Shown: piece by piece, positions 18,534 to 27,066 of the stretch
Layout of the letters: each line of letters starts with the position of its first letter
Numbering within the stretch: the first letter of the stretch is position 1
DNA from: Nocardia terpenica
Lineage (GTDB): Bacteria > Actinomycetota > Actinomycetes > Mycobacteriales > Mycobacteriaceae
NCBI RefSeq assembly: GCF_013186535.1
Contig: NZ_JABMCZ010000005.1
Span: forward strand, 1,302,001-1,366,000
DNA: 64,000 bases
Direction: 5' to 3'
Made by a program: the position numbers and the translations under genes
The notes under the pieces: model-generated
What the model was told of the DNA's origin: nothing
Database searches by the model: none
What the model saw: the letters and a program-made list of their open reading frames with translations, nothing else

Positions 18534-19649
18534 TCAATCGAAGACGATCACCTGCCGCAGCCCGTGCCCCGCGGCCAGTTCGTCCATGGCGTGATTGATC
18601 TCCTCGAGGCCGATGCGCGCGGACACCAGCCGCTCCACCGGCAGCCGCCCCGCGCGCCACATGCGCACGTACTCGGGAATGTCGCGGGCGGGCACCGCCG
18701 AACCCAGGTAGCTGCCCACGATGGAGCGGCCCTGCGCCACCAGCCCGAGCGGCGAAATACTCGCCCGCGCTTCGGGATTGGGCAGGCCGACGGTGACGGT
18801 CGTGCCGCCCGGCGCGGTCGCGGCCACGGCGGTCTCGAAGGCGCGCACGGTGCCCGCCGCCTCCACCACCGCCTCCGCCTGGATGCCCCGCTCGCTCAGC
18901 TCCGCCGGGGTGTACACCTGGGTGGCGCCGAGTTTGCTTGCCAGATCCAGCTTTTCGGGCAGCGTGTCGACGGCGATGACCTCGCCGCCGAGCTCCTCCC
19001 GCAGCGACGCCGCCACCAGGACCGCGGCCATGCCGACCCCACCCAGCCCGACCACCATGATCCGGTCGCCCGCGCCGGGCCGGGCCGAATTCAGCAGCGC
19101 CCCACCGCCGGTCAGCACCGCGCAGCCGAGCACGGCCGCCACGTCCGGCGGCACGTCGTCGTCCACCGGCACCACCGAGTGGCGATCCACCACGGCATGG
19201 GTCGCGAAGCCCGACACGCCCAGATGGTGGTGGACCGGTGCGCCGCCGCGCAGCAGCCGCCGCCCACCGGCGAGCAGTTCCCCCGCATTATTGGCGAGGC
19301 TGCCCGGCAGGCACGGCGTGCGCCCGTTGGTCGCGCAGCCCTCGCACCGCCCGCACCGGGGCAGGAAGGTCATCACCACGCGCTGCCCGACCCGCAGATC
19401 GCTGTCGCCGGGCCCGAGCTGTTCGATCCGCCCGGCCGCCTCGTGCCCGAGCAGCATCGGGAGCGGCCGCACCCGATTGCCGTCCACCACCGACAGATCC
19501 GAGTGGCACAGCCCCGCCGCCTCGATCCGCACCAGCAGTTCCCCCGGGCCCGGATCTCCCAGGTCCAGGTCGTCGATGACGATCGGGCGGGAGTCGGCGT
19601 ACGGGGTGGGGTCACCGATTCGTTCCAGGACAGCACCGCGAATCCTCAT
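18534..19649 (-). CDS. Zinc-dependent alcohol dehydrogenase (MDR family)
   Basis: 371 aa medium-chain dehydrogenase. Catalytic zinc: GLCHSDLSVVDG and GHEAAGRIE, with GCAVLTGGGALLN supplying the third ligand. Structural zinc: CGRCEGCATNGRTPC with four Cys. NAD site: VVGLGGVGMAAVLVA. GGGALLNSARPGAGD and GSYLGSAVPARDIPEYV recall formaldehyde/aryl-alcohol dehydrogenases of actinomycetes. The ATG at 19649 (MRIRGAVLERIG) is used; an open frame continues to 19760 without coding character. An SDR gene lies 37 bp upstream on the same strand, so an operon is likely. The substrate is unknown. Confidence 0.88.
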   Translation of the reverse strand: MRIRGAVLERIGDPTPYADSRPIVIDDLDLGDPGPGELLVRIEAAGLCHSDLSVVDGNRVRPLPMLLGHEAAGRIEQLGPGDSDLRVGQRVVMTFLPRCGRCEGCATNGRTPCLPGSLANNAGELLAGGRRLLRGGAPVHHHLGVSGFATHAVVDRHSVVPVDDDVPPDVAAVLGCAVLTGGGALLNSARPGAGDRIMVVGLGGVGMAAVLVAASLREELGGEVIAVDTLPEKLDLASKLGATQVYTPAELSERGIQAEAVVEAAGTVRAFETAVAATAPGGTTVTVGLPNPEARASISPLGLVAQGRSIVGSYLGSAVPARDIPEYVRMWRAGRLPVERLVSARIGLEEINHAMDELAAGHGLRQVIVFD

Positions 19650-19686
19650 TCTCGAGACGCTACCGCGAATCGCCGCCGGAGACCCG

Positions 19687-20538
19687 TCAGCCCCCGCGCG
19701 CGACCATGCGATCCACCGTGCGCGGCGAGACGATCCCGAGCAGCCGCAGGAACGCGGCATACTGCGGCACCATCCGCACCGGCCGGGTGCGGATCGCGGT
19801 CACCAGCCATTCGGCCGCCTGCTCGGGCGTGAGTCCCGGCATGGCGCGGAACTTTTCGGTGGGCGCGCTCATGGCGGTGTGCACCAGCGGGTAATGCACG
19901 GAGGTCACGGCGATCCCGGCGCGTTCGAGCTCGCCGCCCGCCGCGCGGCCGAAGCCCGCGAGCGCGGCCTTGGAGGCGTGGTAGGCCGTGAACCACGGCG
20001 AGGTATCGGCGGCCACGGTCCAGGTCCCGACATTGATCACGTGCCCCGTACCGCGCGCGATCATGTCCGGCAGCAGACCGAGCGTGAGCTGCACCGCGCC
20101 GAAGTAGTTGACCGCCATGGTGCGGTGATAGTCGTGCATCCGATCGAACGATTCGGTGAGCGGCCGCCGAATCGACCGTGCGGCATTGTTGATCAGCACG
20201 TCCACCCCGCCGTAGGTATCGACCACCCACCGCACCAGTTCCTCGACCTGTCCGGCCTCGGACATGTCACACACCCGATACTCGACCTTGCCGCCCGCCG
20301 CGCGGATCTCCCCCTGCAACCGCTCCAACTCATCCCGCCGCCGCGCCACCAAAACCATCTCGGCCCCCGCCCCCGCCAACCGAACCGCCGCCGCCCGCCC
20401 CACCCCCGCCGACGCCCCCGTCAACAAAATCCGCTTCCCCACAACAACTTCCGCCCCGCCCCGCCCCCGCCGGACGCCACCCACCGGCCCCAACGACCGC
20501 GCCAGCAACGCCCGGCCGATCCGCTCCCGCACCGTCAC
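19687..20538 (-). CDS. Short-chain dehydrogenase/reductase
   Basis: 283 aa SDR. Cofactor motif LLTGASAGVGRAAAVRL, ILINNAARSIRRPL and active-site YHASKAAL. The strand before the active site reads INVGTWTVAADTSPWF: the position normally holding the catalytic Ser appears as Thr. A C-terminal tail (RMVPQYAAFLRLLGIVSPRTVDRMV) suggests membrane association, as in some mycobacterial SDRs. The GTG at 20538 follows GGAAGGAGGG and is preferred over 20604. Confidence 0.85.
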   Translation of the reverse strand: MTVRERIGRALLARSLGPVGGVRRGRGGAEVVVGKRILLTGASAGVGRAAAVRLAGAGAEMVLVARRRDELERLQGEIRAAGGKVEYRVCDMSEAGQVEELVRWVVDTYGGVDVLINNAARSIRRPLTESFDRMHDYHRTMAVNYFGAVQLTLGLLPDMIARGTGHVINVGTWTVAADTSPWFTAYHASKAALAGFGRAAGGELERAGIAVTSVHYPLVHTAMSAPTEKFRAMPGLTPEQAAEWLVTAIRTRPVRMVPQYAAFLRLLGIVSPRTVDRMVARGG

Positions 20539-20840
20539 AGCCCCACCCTCCTTCCATTCGCCGCGCCTACGCCGCCAGTCAACCACGGTCACCCATCCCG
20601 GCACGGACGCAGCGTGTACTGCCGCTGCACACCGCTATATTTCGCCGCCTGTAAAACGTCTCTTCGAACAATCATTACCCATAACGAAAGATTGCCCCTA
20701 ACAACGTAATCCGGCACGGCGCTTCCCCAAGTGAACATTGATTATGTTGTGGGACAACGAGATCTACAATCGTCTCACAATACGTGTCGGATGGTCCGCC
20801 GCAGTGACGGCCGCGCCGACCGAGTACGCCGGGAGAACCA
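20539..20840. promoter_or_regulatory. AT-richer divergent intergenic region
   Basis: About 300 bp without a convincing gene, clearly lower in GC than its surroundings between 20630 and 20800. It must hold the promoters of the SDR (minus) and the secreted Asp-box protein (plus). Short inverted repeats ACAT/ATGT and TTGT/ACAA occur around 20737-20760. I cannot assign a regulator or exact promoter elements. Confidence 0.4.
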
Positions 20841-22337
20841 ATGCGTCGTCCCTTGTTCACCGCGTTCACCGCCTCATTCGCCACAGCGACCGCCGTCGCC
20901 GCGAGTGTGGGCCTGGGTACCCCGCTCGCCTTCGCCTCCACCGCCACTCCACCCGTTACCGTTTCCGGCCCAACCCCGTTCGCCTCCGGCTGTAACGGTG
21001 CCCCGCAGACCGGGACCAACTACCCCAACACCAAGGTTGAGCCACAGATCGCGATCAATCCGGCCAATCCGAACAACATCGTCGCGGGCTACCAGCAGGA
21101 TCGGTGGTCCGACGGCGGCGCCAACAGCGACATGGCGGGCGTCTCTCATGACGGCGGAGCGACCTGGAAGCAGGTCGTCATTCCGCACATCACCCACTGC
21201 GCCGGCGGCGATTCGAGCAACGGCGGCGACTACGAGCGCGCCACCGACCCGTGGGTCACCTTCTCCCCCGACGGGACGTTGTACTACATCTCGCAGCCGT
21301 TCAACAGCTCCAACCCGACCAATGGGATGTCTGTCAGCAGGTCCACCGACGGCGGCGACACCTGGAGTGACCCCGTCTCCCTCATCCAGGACACCGAGAC
21401 CGGTGTCCTCAACGACAAGGTCTCCATCACCGCCGACCCCACCGACGCCCACTACGTCTACGCCACCTGGGACCGGCTCACCACCTCCAAGGCCAACCGC
21501 AGCGCCGCCGAGGCGTTGCACGAACGAGCGCAGGCGAGCAGCGGCCCCACGATGTTCGCCCGAACCACCGACGGTGGCGCCACCTGGTCCACGACGACCA
21601 TCTTCGACCCCGGACAGAACGCCCAGACCATCGGCAATCAGATCGTGGTGCTGCCCAACGGAACCCTGGTCGACGCCTTCGAGCTGATCTCGAACGGGAG
21701 CTCCAGCCTCGCGATCATCACCTCGGCCGACCACGGAGCCACCTGGTCCGGGCCCACCACTGTCAGCCAGGAACAGGAGAGCGGTGTCACCGACCCCAAC
21801 ACCGGCGCGGCGATCAGGACCGGCGGCGCCATCCCGGAGATCGCCGTAGACTCCCGCACCGGGACCTTGTACCTCACCTGGCAGGACAACAGGTTCAGCG
21901 GTGGCGACCACGACGGCATCGCCTTCTCGAAGTCCACCGACAACGGAGCGACCTGGTCCGCCCCCATTCAGGTCAACACGTCCCCGAACACTCCCGCCTT
22001 CACCCCCACCGTGCGCGCGGGAGTCGGCGGATCGATCGCCGTGTCCTACTACGACTTCCGCAACCTCGCCGCGGACAACACGACGACGCTGCCCACCGAC
22101 TACTGGCTGGTGACTTCCGCCGACAACGGGGCCACCTGGTCCGAAACCCACATTGCCGGCTCGTTCGACATGTTCACCGCCCCGAACGCCGAAGGCTACT
22201 TCCTCGGCGATTACGACGGCCTCGCCGCCACCCCCACCGGCTTCCGCCCGTTGTTCGCAGCAACCAACGACAACAACCTCGACAACCGCACCGATATCTT
22301 CACCGCGACCACCGACAGTACGACGATCACCCGATGA
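20841..22337 (+). CDS. Secreted sialidase-like (Asp-box/BNR repeat) protein
   Basis: 498 aa. A signal peptide (LFTAFTASFATATAVAASVGLG, cleavage probably after AFA) is followed by a six-bladed-propeller-like sequence. Six Asp boxes of the form S-x-D-x-G-x-T-W are visible: SHDGGATW, STDGGDTW, TTDGGATW, SADHGATW, STDNGATW and SADNGATW. Catalytic residues of true sialidases (an Arg triad, Tyr/Glu pair) cannot be assigned, so substrate and activity are open; it may be a hydrolase or a binding propeller. No neighbouring gene explains it. It stands alone, divergent from an SDR. Confidence 0.82.
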   Translation: MRRPLFTAFTASFATATAVAASVGLGTPLAFASTATPPVTVSGPTPFASGCNGAPQTGTNYPNTKVEPQIAINPANPNNIVAGYQQDRWSDGGANSDMAGVSHDGGATWKQVVIPHITHCAGGDSSNGGDYERATDPWVTFSPDGTLYYISQPFNSSNPTNGMSVSRSTDGGDTWSDPVSLIQDTETGVLNDKVSITADPTDAHYVYATWDRLTTSKANRSAAEALHERAQASSGPTMFARTTDGGATWSTTTIFDPGQNAQTIGNQIVVLPNGTLVDAFELISNGSSSLAIITSADHGATWSGPTTVSQEQESGVTDPNTGAAIRTGGAIPEIAVDSRTGTLYLTWQDNRFSGGDHDGIAFSKSTDNGATWSAPIQVNTSPNTPAFTPTVRAGVGGSIAVSYYDFRNLAADNTTTLPTDYWLVTSADNGATWSETHIAGSFDMFTAPNAEGYFLGDYDGLAATPTGFRPLFAATNDNNLDNRTDIFTATTDSTTITR

Positions 22338-22424
22338 GAAAGCCGCGGTCGTGACCGGCAGCAGATCAGTCGACGTCGTCGCCTTCCGAGAGCACGGGTC
22401 CTCGGCTGGGCGGCGTGAGAGGAG

Positions 22425-23120
22425 TCAGCCCGGGGCCGAACGCAGTTCGACACAGCATTCACCGGCTTTCGGTGCCAGGACCGCCTGCACGGTGTCGGCG
22501 CCGAGGCCGGTGAGCATGCCGTGCAGGTAGGCGTGGTTGAGTCCGCATACCAGTTCGGGTGCCGCGCCCGCCAGCGGATGGAATGGGCAGTTGCGCAGCC
22601 GTAGGCACAGCGGCCGGTCTCGGTCGGGTTCGAAGCCCTGCTCGGTGAGCAGCTGCCGGGTCAGGGTCAGGGCGCGTTCGGCCCCCAACCGGCCGGGCTT
22701 CAGGCGCTCTCGAACCGCCGTGCCCAGCTCCGCACCGCGCTGCCCGGCGACACGCACCGCGGCCTCGCGCGCGGTCTCTCCCGCGCCCTCGGTGAGTACC
22801 GCATCCATCAGTATTCGGGCCAGGATCTCGTGGCGGCGCTCCGGGATATTCACGCGCACTTCGGTATCGGTGGGTTCGTACACCTTCGGCGTACGGCCGA
22901 CCCGGCGTACACCCCCGAGGTGTTCGTACCGCGCACGCAGCAGCCCGGCATCGACCAGCTTGTCCAGGTGGAAAGCGGCCAGCTTGCGGGAGATGCCGAC
23001 CTCGGCGGCGGCCTCGTCGCGGGTGACCGGGCGCCGGGCGCCACGGATGAACCCGTACATCCGCCGCCGCCACTCGTCGTCGAGCGCGGCCACTGCCGCG
23101 ATAGCCGAATCATCGGTCAC
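22425..23120 (-). CDS. ArsR-like winged-helix regulator with C-terminal Cys motif
   Basis: 231 aa. Residues 10-75 are a winged helix (DEWRRRMYGFIRGARRPVT, ISRKLAAFHLDKLVDAGLLRARYE). The C-terminal domain ends with a Cys set: CLRLRNCPF, PELVCGLNHAYLHGML and AGECCVEL. The order NCPF - C - CxV is reminiscent of SufR-like regulators that carry an iron-sulfur cluster; that assignment is by pattern only. It is divergent from a DUF2231 membrane-protein gene with 131 bp between starts, which it probably controls. Confidence 0.8.
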   Translation of the reverse strand: MTDDSAIAAVAALDDEWRRRMYGFIRGARRPVTRDEAAAEVGISRKLAAFHLDKLVDAGLLRARYEHLGGVRRVGRTPKVYEPTDTEVRVNIPERRHEILARILMDAVLTEGAGETAREAAVRVAGQRGAELGTAVRERLKPGRLGAERALTLTRQLLTEQGFEPDRDRPLCLRLRNCPFHPLAGAAPELVCGLNHAYLHGMLTGLGADTVQAVLAPKAGECCVELRSAPG

Positions 23121-23251
23121 ATGACCACAATAACGCCGATCGTGTTAGCCGAAATCTATCCGGGTACTCATCTGGTGTGTCGAATCTTGACCACCAAAGG
23201 CAATTACGCCAATAATGATTGGCGAAACCAGATGCTGGTTGGGAGGCTGTC

Positions 23252-23764
23252 GTGACCGCAGATCCACAGCAAGCCAAGCGCCCGGTGAGCGCGGTACTGG
23301 CCGGGCCCTACGGGCATCCGTTCCATCCGATCCTGGTGACCGTGCCGATCGGCGCGTGGGTGGCGAGCCTGGTGTTCGACATCGGCTCGCACCTCGTGGG
23401 CGACCCCGACTTCCTCGCCGAGGGCGCCCTGTGGCTGATCGCGATCGGGGTACTCGGCGCCCTGGCGGCGGCGATGATCGGATTGCTCGATCTGCTGGCC
23501 ATTCCCACCGGTACGACCGCATTCCGCACCGGACTGCTGCACATGGGTGTGAACCTGGCCGTCACGGTCGCCTTCGCGGCCGATTTCCTGTGGCGGCGGT
23601 CCGGCGGCGGCCCGCACGGTGCCGTCGCGGCGGGCCCGCTGGCGCTGTCGGTGGTGAGCCTGGCGGCGCTGGCGGTCTCGGGTTATCTCGGTGGCAAACT
23701 GGCCTACCGCTACGGCGTCCGGGTGGCCGACGAAGCCAGCCAGGCCGCCGGATACCGGCGCTGA
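23252..23764 (+). CDS. DUF2231 membrane protein
   Basis: 170 aa integral membrane protein. GHPFHPILVTVPIGAWVASLVFDI is the DUF2231 opening with conserved His residues; four hydrophobic segments follow (WLIAIGVLGALAAAMIGLLDL, RTGLLHMGVNLAVTVAFAADFL, PLALSVVSLAALAVSGYLGG). DUF2231 proteins often sit with haem or redox proteins, but their function is not established. GTG 23252 follows GGGAGG with 5 nt spacing. It is followed 34 bp later by another small membrane protein, probably in one transcript. Confidence 0.85.
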   Translation: MTADPQQAKRPVSAVLAGPYGHPFHPILVTVPIGAWVASLVFDIGSHLVGDPDFLAEGALWLIAIGVLGALAAAMIGLLDLLAIPTGTTAFRTGLLHMGVNLAVTVAFAADFLWRRSGGGPHGAVAAGPLALSVVSLAALAVSGYLGGKLAYRYGVRVADEASQAAGYRR

Positions 23765-23798
23765 ATTCTCGCTGTCCCTCACAACTTCGGGAGATCTC

Positions 23799-24215
23799 AT
23801 GGGTATCGCGGCGTTGATCCTCTGGTTACTCACCGCGGCCGGCGGTTTCGTCCTGCTCGGCACGTGGATCGCGAAAGGCGGTGTACGGCAAGGCAGTACC
23901 ACCCGGCTGCCCGCACCGGTCGTGTTCGGGCATTTCCTGCTGGCCGCGGCCGGACTGATCGTGTGGATCATCTATCTGGTTGCCGACAACGACGTCCTCG
24001 CCTGGGTCGGGTTCGCCCTGCTGGTCCCGGTCGCGCTGCTCGGATTCGCCATGCTGCTGCGGTGGATACCGGTCTACCGCGCGGCCGCCGCCGCGGGAAC
24101 GGCCGAACCCGCCGAACGGCACTTCCCCGTCGCGATCGTCGGCGGACACGGTGTGCTGGCCGTCGCCACGGTCGTGCTGGTCCTGCTCACCGCACTCGGC
24201 GTCGGCGGAAGCTGA
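23799..24215 (+). CDS. Four-TM membrane protein of unknown function
   Basis: 138 aa, almost entirely hydrophobic, with four predicted membrane spans: ALILWLLTAAGGFVLLGTWIA, VVFGHFLLAAAGLIVWIIYLV, VLAWVGFALLVPVALLGFAMLL and HGVLAVATVVLVLLTAL. His residues occur in the second and fourth spans (VFGHFLL, VGGHGVLA), a spacing that could bind a metal or haem, though this is speculation. Starts at ATG 23799 after GGGAG. It is the second gene of a pair with the DUF2231 protein. Confidence 0.75.
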   Translation: MGIAALILWLLTAAGGFVLLGTWIAKGGVRQGSTTRLPAPVVFGHFLLAAAGLIVWIIYLVADNDVLAWVGFALLVPVALLGFAMLLRWIPVYRAAAAAGTAEPAERHFPVAIVGGHGVLAVATVVLVLLTALGVGGS

Positions 24216-24230
24216 CCGGTGGCCCATCGA

Positions 24231-24758
24231 TCAGCACGTCGTCAGTGCCTCCTGGACCGCGTCGAGGTGGCGGAGTACGACCGGCTCGGCTTGGCGGGCC
24301 AGCGTCCGGACTTCGTCGGAGGCGCCAGCGGTGATCTCCTGGCGTACGGCGGCAAGGGTTTCGGTGTGGAATCGTTGCTGCATCTGTAGCCACGCGACGT
24401 CGAAGTCCCGGCCGGTCTTCATACCCGTGGCCAGTAGCTGCTGTGTCTGGTCAGGGGTGGGTGTCAGCGGGAGCGGTGTGCCGGTCCGTACCGCGACCAT
24501 CGCACCCTGGGCATCGAGTTGGGTGTGATCGGCGACCAGCATCCGGCCGATCCTCGGAACAGCATCGCAGACGCCCTGCCCGGTGAGCGCGGCCCGGGCT
24601 CCCGACAGCGTTTCCGCGAGATTGCCCTGATGAGCGGCCATCAAGAATTGCTGGTCCTGCCCGGCCAGCGCGACCGGTTCGGCACTGCCGACAGGCCCGG
24701 ACAAACCGGTCGAGGCGACAGCCGCCGCCGCAACCAGCACATAGTGGCGTATTCGCAT
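24231..24758 (-). CDS. Secreted DUF4142-type (ferritin-like helical) protein
   Basis: 175 aa. The signal peptide MRIRHYVLVAAAAVASTGLSG is followed by a helical domain: DQQFLMAAHQGNLAETLSGARAAL, RIGRMLVADHTQLDAQ and DVAWLQMQQRFHTETLAAVRQEI. This is the DUF4142 pattern, in which His and Gln/Glu residues face the helix bundle. The ATG at 24758 follows GAGAGGGG by 7 nt. A longer frame to 24911 has no coding character. It converges on the membrane-protein pair and lies upstream of, and divergent from, the TetR gene at 24948. Confidence 0.82.
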   Translation of the reverse strand: MRIRHYVLVAAAAVASTGLSGPVGSAEPVALAGQDQQFLMAAHQGNLAETLSGARAALTGQGVCDAVPRIGRMLVADHTQLDAQGAMVAVRTGTPLPLTPTPDQTQQLLATGMKTGRDFDVAWLQMQQRFHTETLAAVRQEITAGASDEVRTLARQAEPVVLRHLDAVQEALTTC

Positions 24759-24918
24759 GGCAAAACCCCTCTCGTACCGAAGCGTGCTTGCTGCCGCCCG
24801 TATTACCCGGCTCTGCGCGACATACGCCTGCGCGGCGACGGTAATGCGGGGACGGAGATCATCGAGGATCCTTGTGCCGCCACCGGTTTGGTGGACACGT
24901 CGAACGCGCATGGTTAGA

Positions 24919-24934
24919 TTGAACCATGGTTCAA
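24919..24934. promoter_or_regulatory. Perfect 16-bp palindrome, likely TetR operator
   Basis: TTGAACCATGGTTCAA reads identically on both strands and ends 13 bp before the ATG of the TetR gene. Autorepression of the TetR-epoxide hydrolase operon is the simplest reading. Confidence 0.75.
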
Positions 24935-24947
24935 CGAAAATTCCCTC

Positions 24948-25556
24948 ATGCCCCGAAGCCCTGAGGCTTCGGCCGCGGTCCGGGACACGACGCGGGCCCG
25001 GATCCGGCGGGCCGCCGTCCTGTTGATGGCCGAGCAGGGCTATCGCGCGACGACACTGCGGCAGGTCGCCGCACGGGCCGGGGTCGCTGCCGGCCTGCCG
25101 TCGCGGTACTTCGGCAGCAAGGCGGGGCTGCTGATCGACGTGGCCGACGGATGGCGCGAACGCACCCGCTCGGCCCTGGCGGCCCAGCAGGGTGACAGCC
25201 CTGCCGCCTCGCTGCGATTGCTCGTTCGCTCGGCACTTCTCGGGCTGGACACCTCCGCCGAGGAGATCGACGAGGGGCGAGCCGTCTGTGCGCTGCTCGC
25301 CGATCCCGAAGCCCGTGCGGTGCTGCGGGCGGCCGGAGCCGACGACGCGGCCTCCGACCTGTTTCGGGTGCTGGACGACGCGCTGCTCGCCTCCGGCTCA
25401 CTCGATCCGGTAGGCGACCGGCTGTTGCTGCTGGCCGGTATCCGCGGTGGGCTTGTGCTCGCCGCCGAAGATCCCACCTTCCCCCTCCGCGAGCTCGAAG
25501 AGGCACTGCTCAACCGTGTCCTCGGCCCTCGCTCCACAGAAGAGAGAACCCGATGA
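24948..25556 (+). CDS. TetR-family regulator
   Basis: 202 aa. N-terminal helix-turn-helix: RARIRRAAVLLMAEQGYRATTLRQVAARAGVAAGLPSRYFGSKAGLL (residues about 16-63), the TetR signature with YFGSK in place of the usual YYHFxSK. The C-terminal helices form the ligand domain. Its stop overlaps the epoxide hydrolase start by 4 bp, so the two are one operon under the palindrome at 24919. The ligand is probably the epoxide or a related hydrophobic compound (inference). Confidence 0.9.
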   Translation: MPRSPEASAAVRDTTRARIRRAAVLLMAEQGYRATTLRQVAARAGVAAGLPSRYFGSKAGLLIDVADGWRERTRSALAAQQGDSPAASLRLLVRSALLGLDTSAEEIDEGRAVCALLADPEARAVLRAAGADDAASDLFRVLDDALLASGSLDPVGDRLLLLAGIRGGLVLAAEDPTFPLRELEEALLNRVLGPRSTEERTR

Positions 25557-26701
25557 CACCGGCGAACGAGATACGTCCCTTCCGCGTCGACATCGCGCAG
25601 GCCGACCTGGAGGACCTGCGCGACCGACTGGCCCGCACCCGGTGGCCGGACGAACTGCCCGGCGTCGGCTGGGACTACGGCGTGCCGCGCGGCTACCTGC
25701 GAGAGCTGGCCGAATATTGGCGCACCGCCTACGACTGGCGTGTCCATGAGGCGCGGCTCAATACCTTCCCGCAGTTCACGACGGAGATCGACGGCGCGGA
25801 CGTGCACTTCGTGCATGTCCGCTCGCCCGAGCCCGACGCCGTGCCGCTGATCATCACGCACGGCTGGCCCGGGTCGGTCCTGGAGTTCCTGGAGATCATC
25901 GGCCCGCTGACCGACCCCCGCGCCCATGGCGGCGATCCGGCCGACGCCTTCCACGTGGTGGCGCCGTCCATCCCGGGGTACGGCTTCTCCGGGCCGACAC
26001 GTCAAACGCACTGGGACTACCGCCGCGTGGCCCGCGCCTGGGCCGAGCTGATGAACCGGCTCGGCTACCGGCGCTACGGGGCCCAGGGCGGCGACTGGGG
26101 CGCGGGCATCTCCCGCGAGCTCGGCGTGATCGCGCCCGGCCAGGTCATCGGCGTCCATCTCAACGGGACACCGACCTTTCCCACCGGCGACCCGACCGGA
26201 CTCGACGACCTCGACCGCGCACGCTTGCTGACCTGGGAGCGGCACCGGGCGCAGACGTCCGGCTACACCGCCGTGCAGGCCACCCGACCGCAGACCCTGG
26301 CGTACGGGCTGACCGATTCGCCTGTGGGACAGCTCGCCTGGATCGTCGAGAAGTTCCAGGAGTGGACCGATTCCGACGACGTTCCCGAGAGCGCGGTGGA
26401 CCGTGACCACATGCTGAGCAACGTCATGCTGTACTGGCTGACCGGTACCGCGGGCTCGTCGGCGCGGCTGTACAAGGAATCGGCCAGAAACTGGGCCGAG
26501 GCCGAGCCGTCCCGGGTACCCACCGGCATGGCGGTGTTTCCGGGCGATATCACCCTGCCGGTCCGCGCGTTCGTGGAACGCCTCGACAACATCGTGCATT
26601 GGACCGAGTTCGACCGCGGCGGCCACTTCGCCGCGATGGAGCAACCAGAACTCCTGGTCGGCGACATACGCCGCTTCTTCCGCACACTCACCCCGAGCTG
26701 A
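25553..26701 (+). CDS. Epoxide hydrolase (microsomal-type N-terminus)
   Basis: Opens epoxides to diols. 382 aa alpha/beta hydrolase with the EHN N-terminal segment: RVDIAQADLEDLRDRLARTRWPDELPGVGWDYG and YLRELAEYWRTAYDWR. Oxyanion motif THGWPGSVLEF, nucleophile in QGGDWGAGISREL (Asp), acid residue in the ARLYKESARNWAE region (Glu), and catalytic His in RGGHFAAMEQPELL. The length and motif order match microsomal-type bacterial epoxide hydrolases. Coupled to the TetR gene by overlap. Confidence 0.94.
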   Translation: MTPANEIRPFRVDIAQADLEDLRDRLARTRWPDELPGVGWDYGVPRGYLRELAEYWRTAYDWRVHEARLNTFPQFTTEIDGADVHFVHVRSPEPDAVPLIITHGWPGSVLEFLEIIGPLTDPRAHGGDPADAFHVVAPSIPGYGFSGPTRQTHWDYRRVARAWAELMNRLGYRRYGAQGGDWGAGISRELGVIAPGQVIGVHLNGTPTFPTGDPTGLDDLDRARLLTWERHRAQTSGYTAVQATRPQTLAYGLTDSPVGQLAWIVEKFQEWTDSDDVPESAVDRDHMLSNVMLYWLTGTAGSSARLYKESARNWAEAEPSRVPTGMAVFPGDITLPVRAFVERLDNIVHWTEFDRGGHFAAMEQPELLVGDIRRFFRTLTPS

Positions 26702-27008
26702 GCCGGGAGGTGCCGCGCGGCTCTGTGATCAGGTCGAGGATTGCGGTGGCGACGGCAGCGGGCCGCTCGAGCGGCAGGAGGTGCCCGGCACCGTCGACAA
26801 CGGTGACTTCCGGCGCGCCCAGGACACGCACGAGTCGCCTTGCTCCTTCCGAGAAGTCCGGCATGTCGTCGGCCCCGTGCAGAATACGGGCGGGCATTGT
26901 CGTTGTCGCCCACCAGTTGTCGGCGGCGAGGGGATCGGGCGCGGATTCGGCGGGCTCGGTTCGCCGGGCGAGATTGCGACGCAGCGCTCGCGCGAGCGCC
27001 TCCCGCAC
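26688..27008 (-). pseudogene. 5'-truncated alpha/beta hydrolase remnant
   Basis: 106 codons from a GTG at 27008 encode only the C-terminal third of an alpha/beta hydrolase. ARILHGADDMPDFSEGARRL carries the acid Asp strand, and VTVVDGAGHLLPLERPAAVATAIL carries the catalytic His. No strand with an oxyanion HG or nucleophile GxSxG exists in any frame upstream, where a terminator hairpin and the SDR gene begin at once. It overlaps the 3' end of the convergent epoxide hydrolase by 14 bp. Deletion of the 5' part is the simplest explanation. Confidence 0.7.
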
Positions 27009-27038
27009 AGGGACCTACCAGGACAGCACGACTCGCCG

Positions 27039-27061
27039 AAAATGCGTGGTAATCGCATTTT
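27039..27061 (-). terminator. Terminator hairpin after the SDR gene
   Basis: AAAATGCG and CGCATTTT pair perfectly around a 7-nt loop, 5 bp beyond the stop of the minus-strand SDR. On the minus strand the stem ends in TTTT, as in a short Rho-independent terminator. Confidence 0.65.
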
Positions 27062-27066
27062 CAGTG

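Noticed and set aside
18721..20709. 662-codon plus-strand open frame
   Set aside because: Antisense to the alcohol dehydrogenase and SDR genes, both of which have full catalytic motifs.
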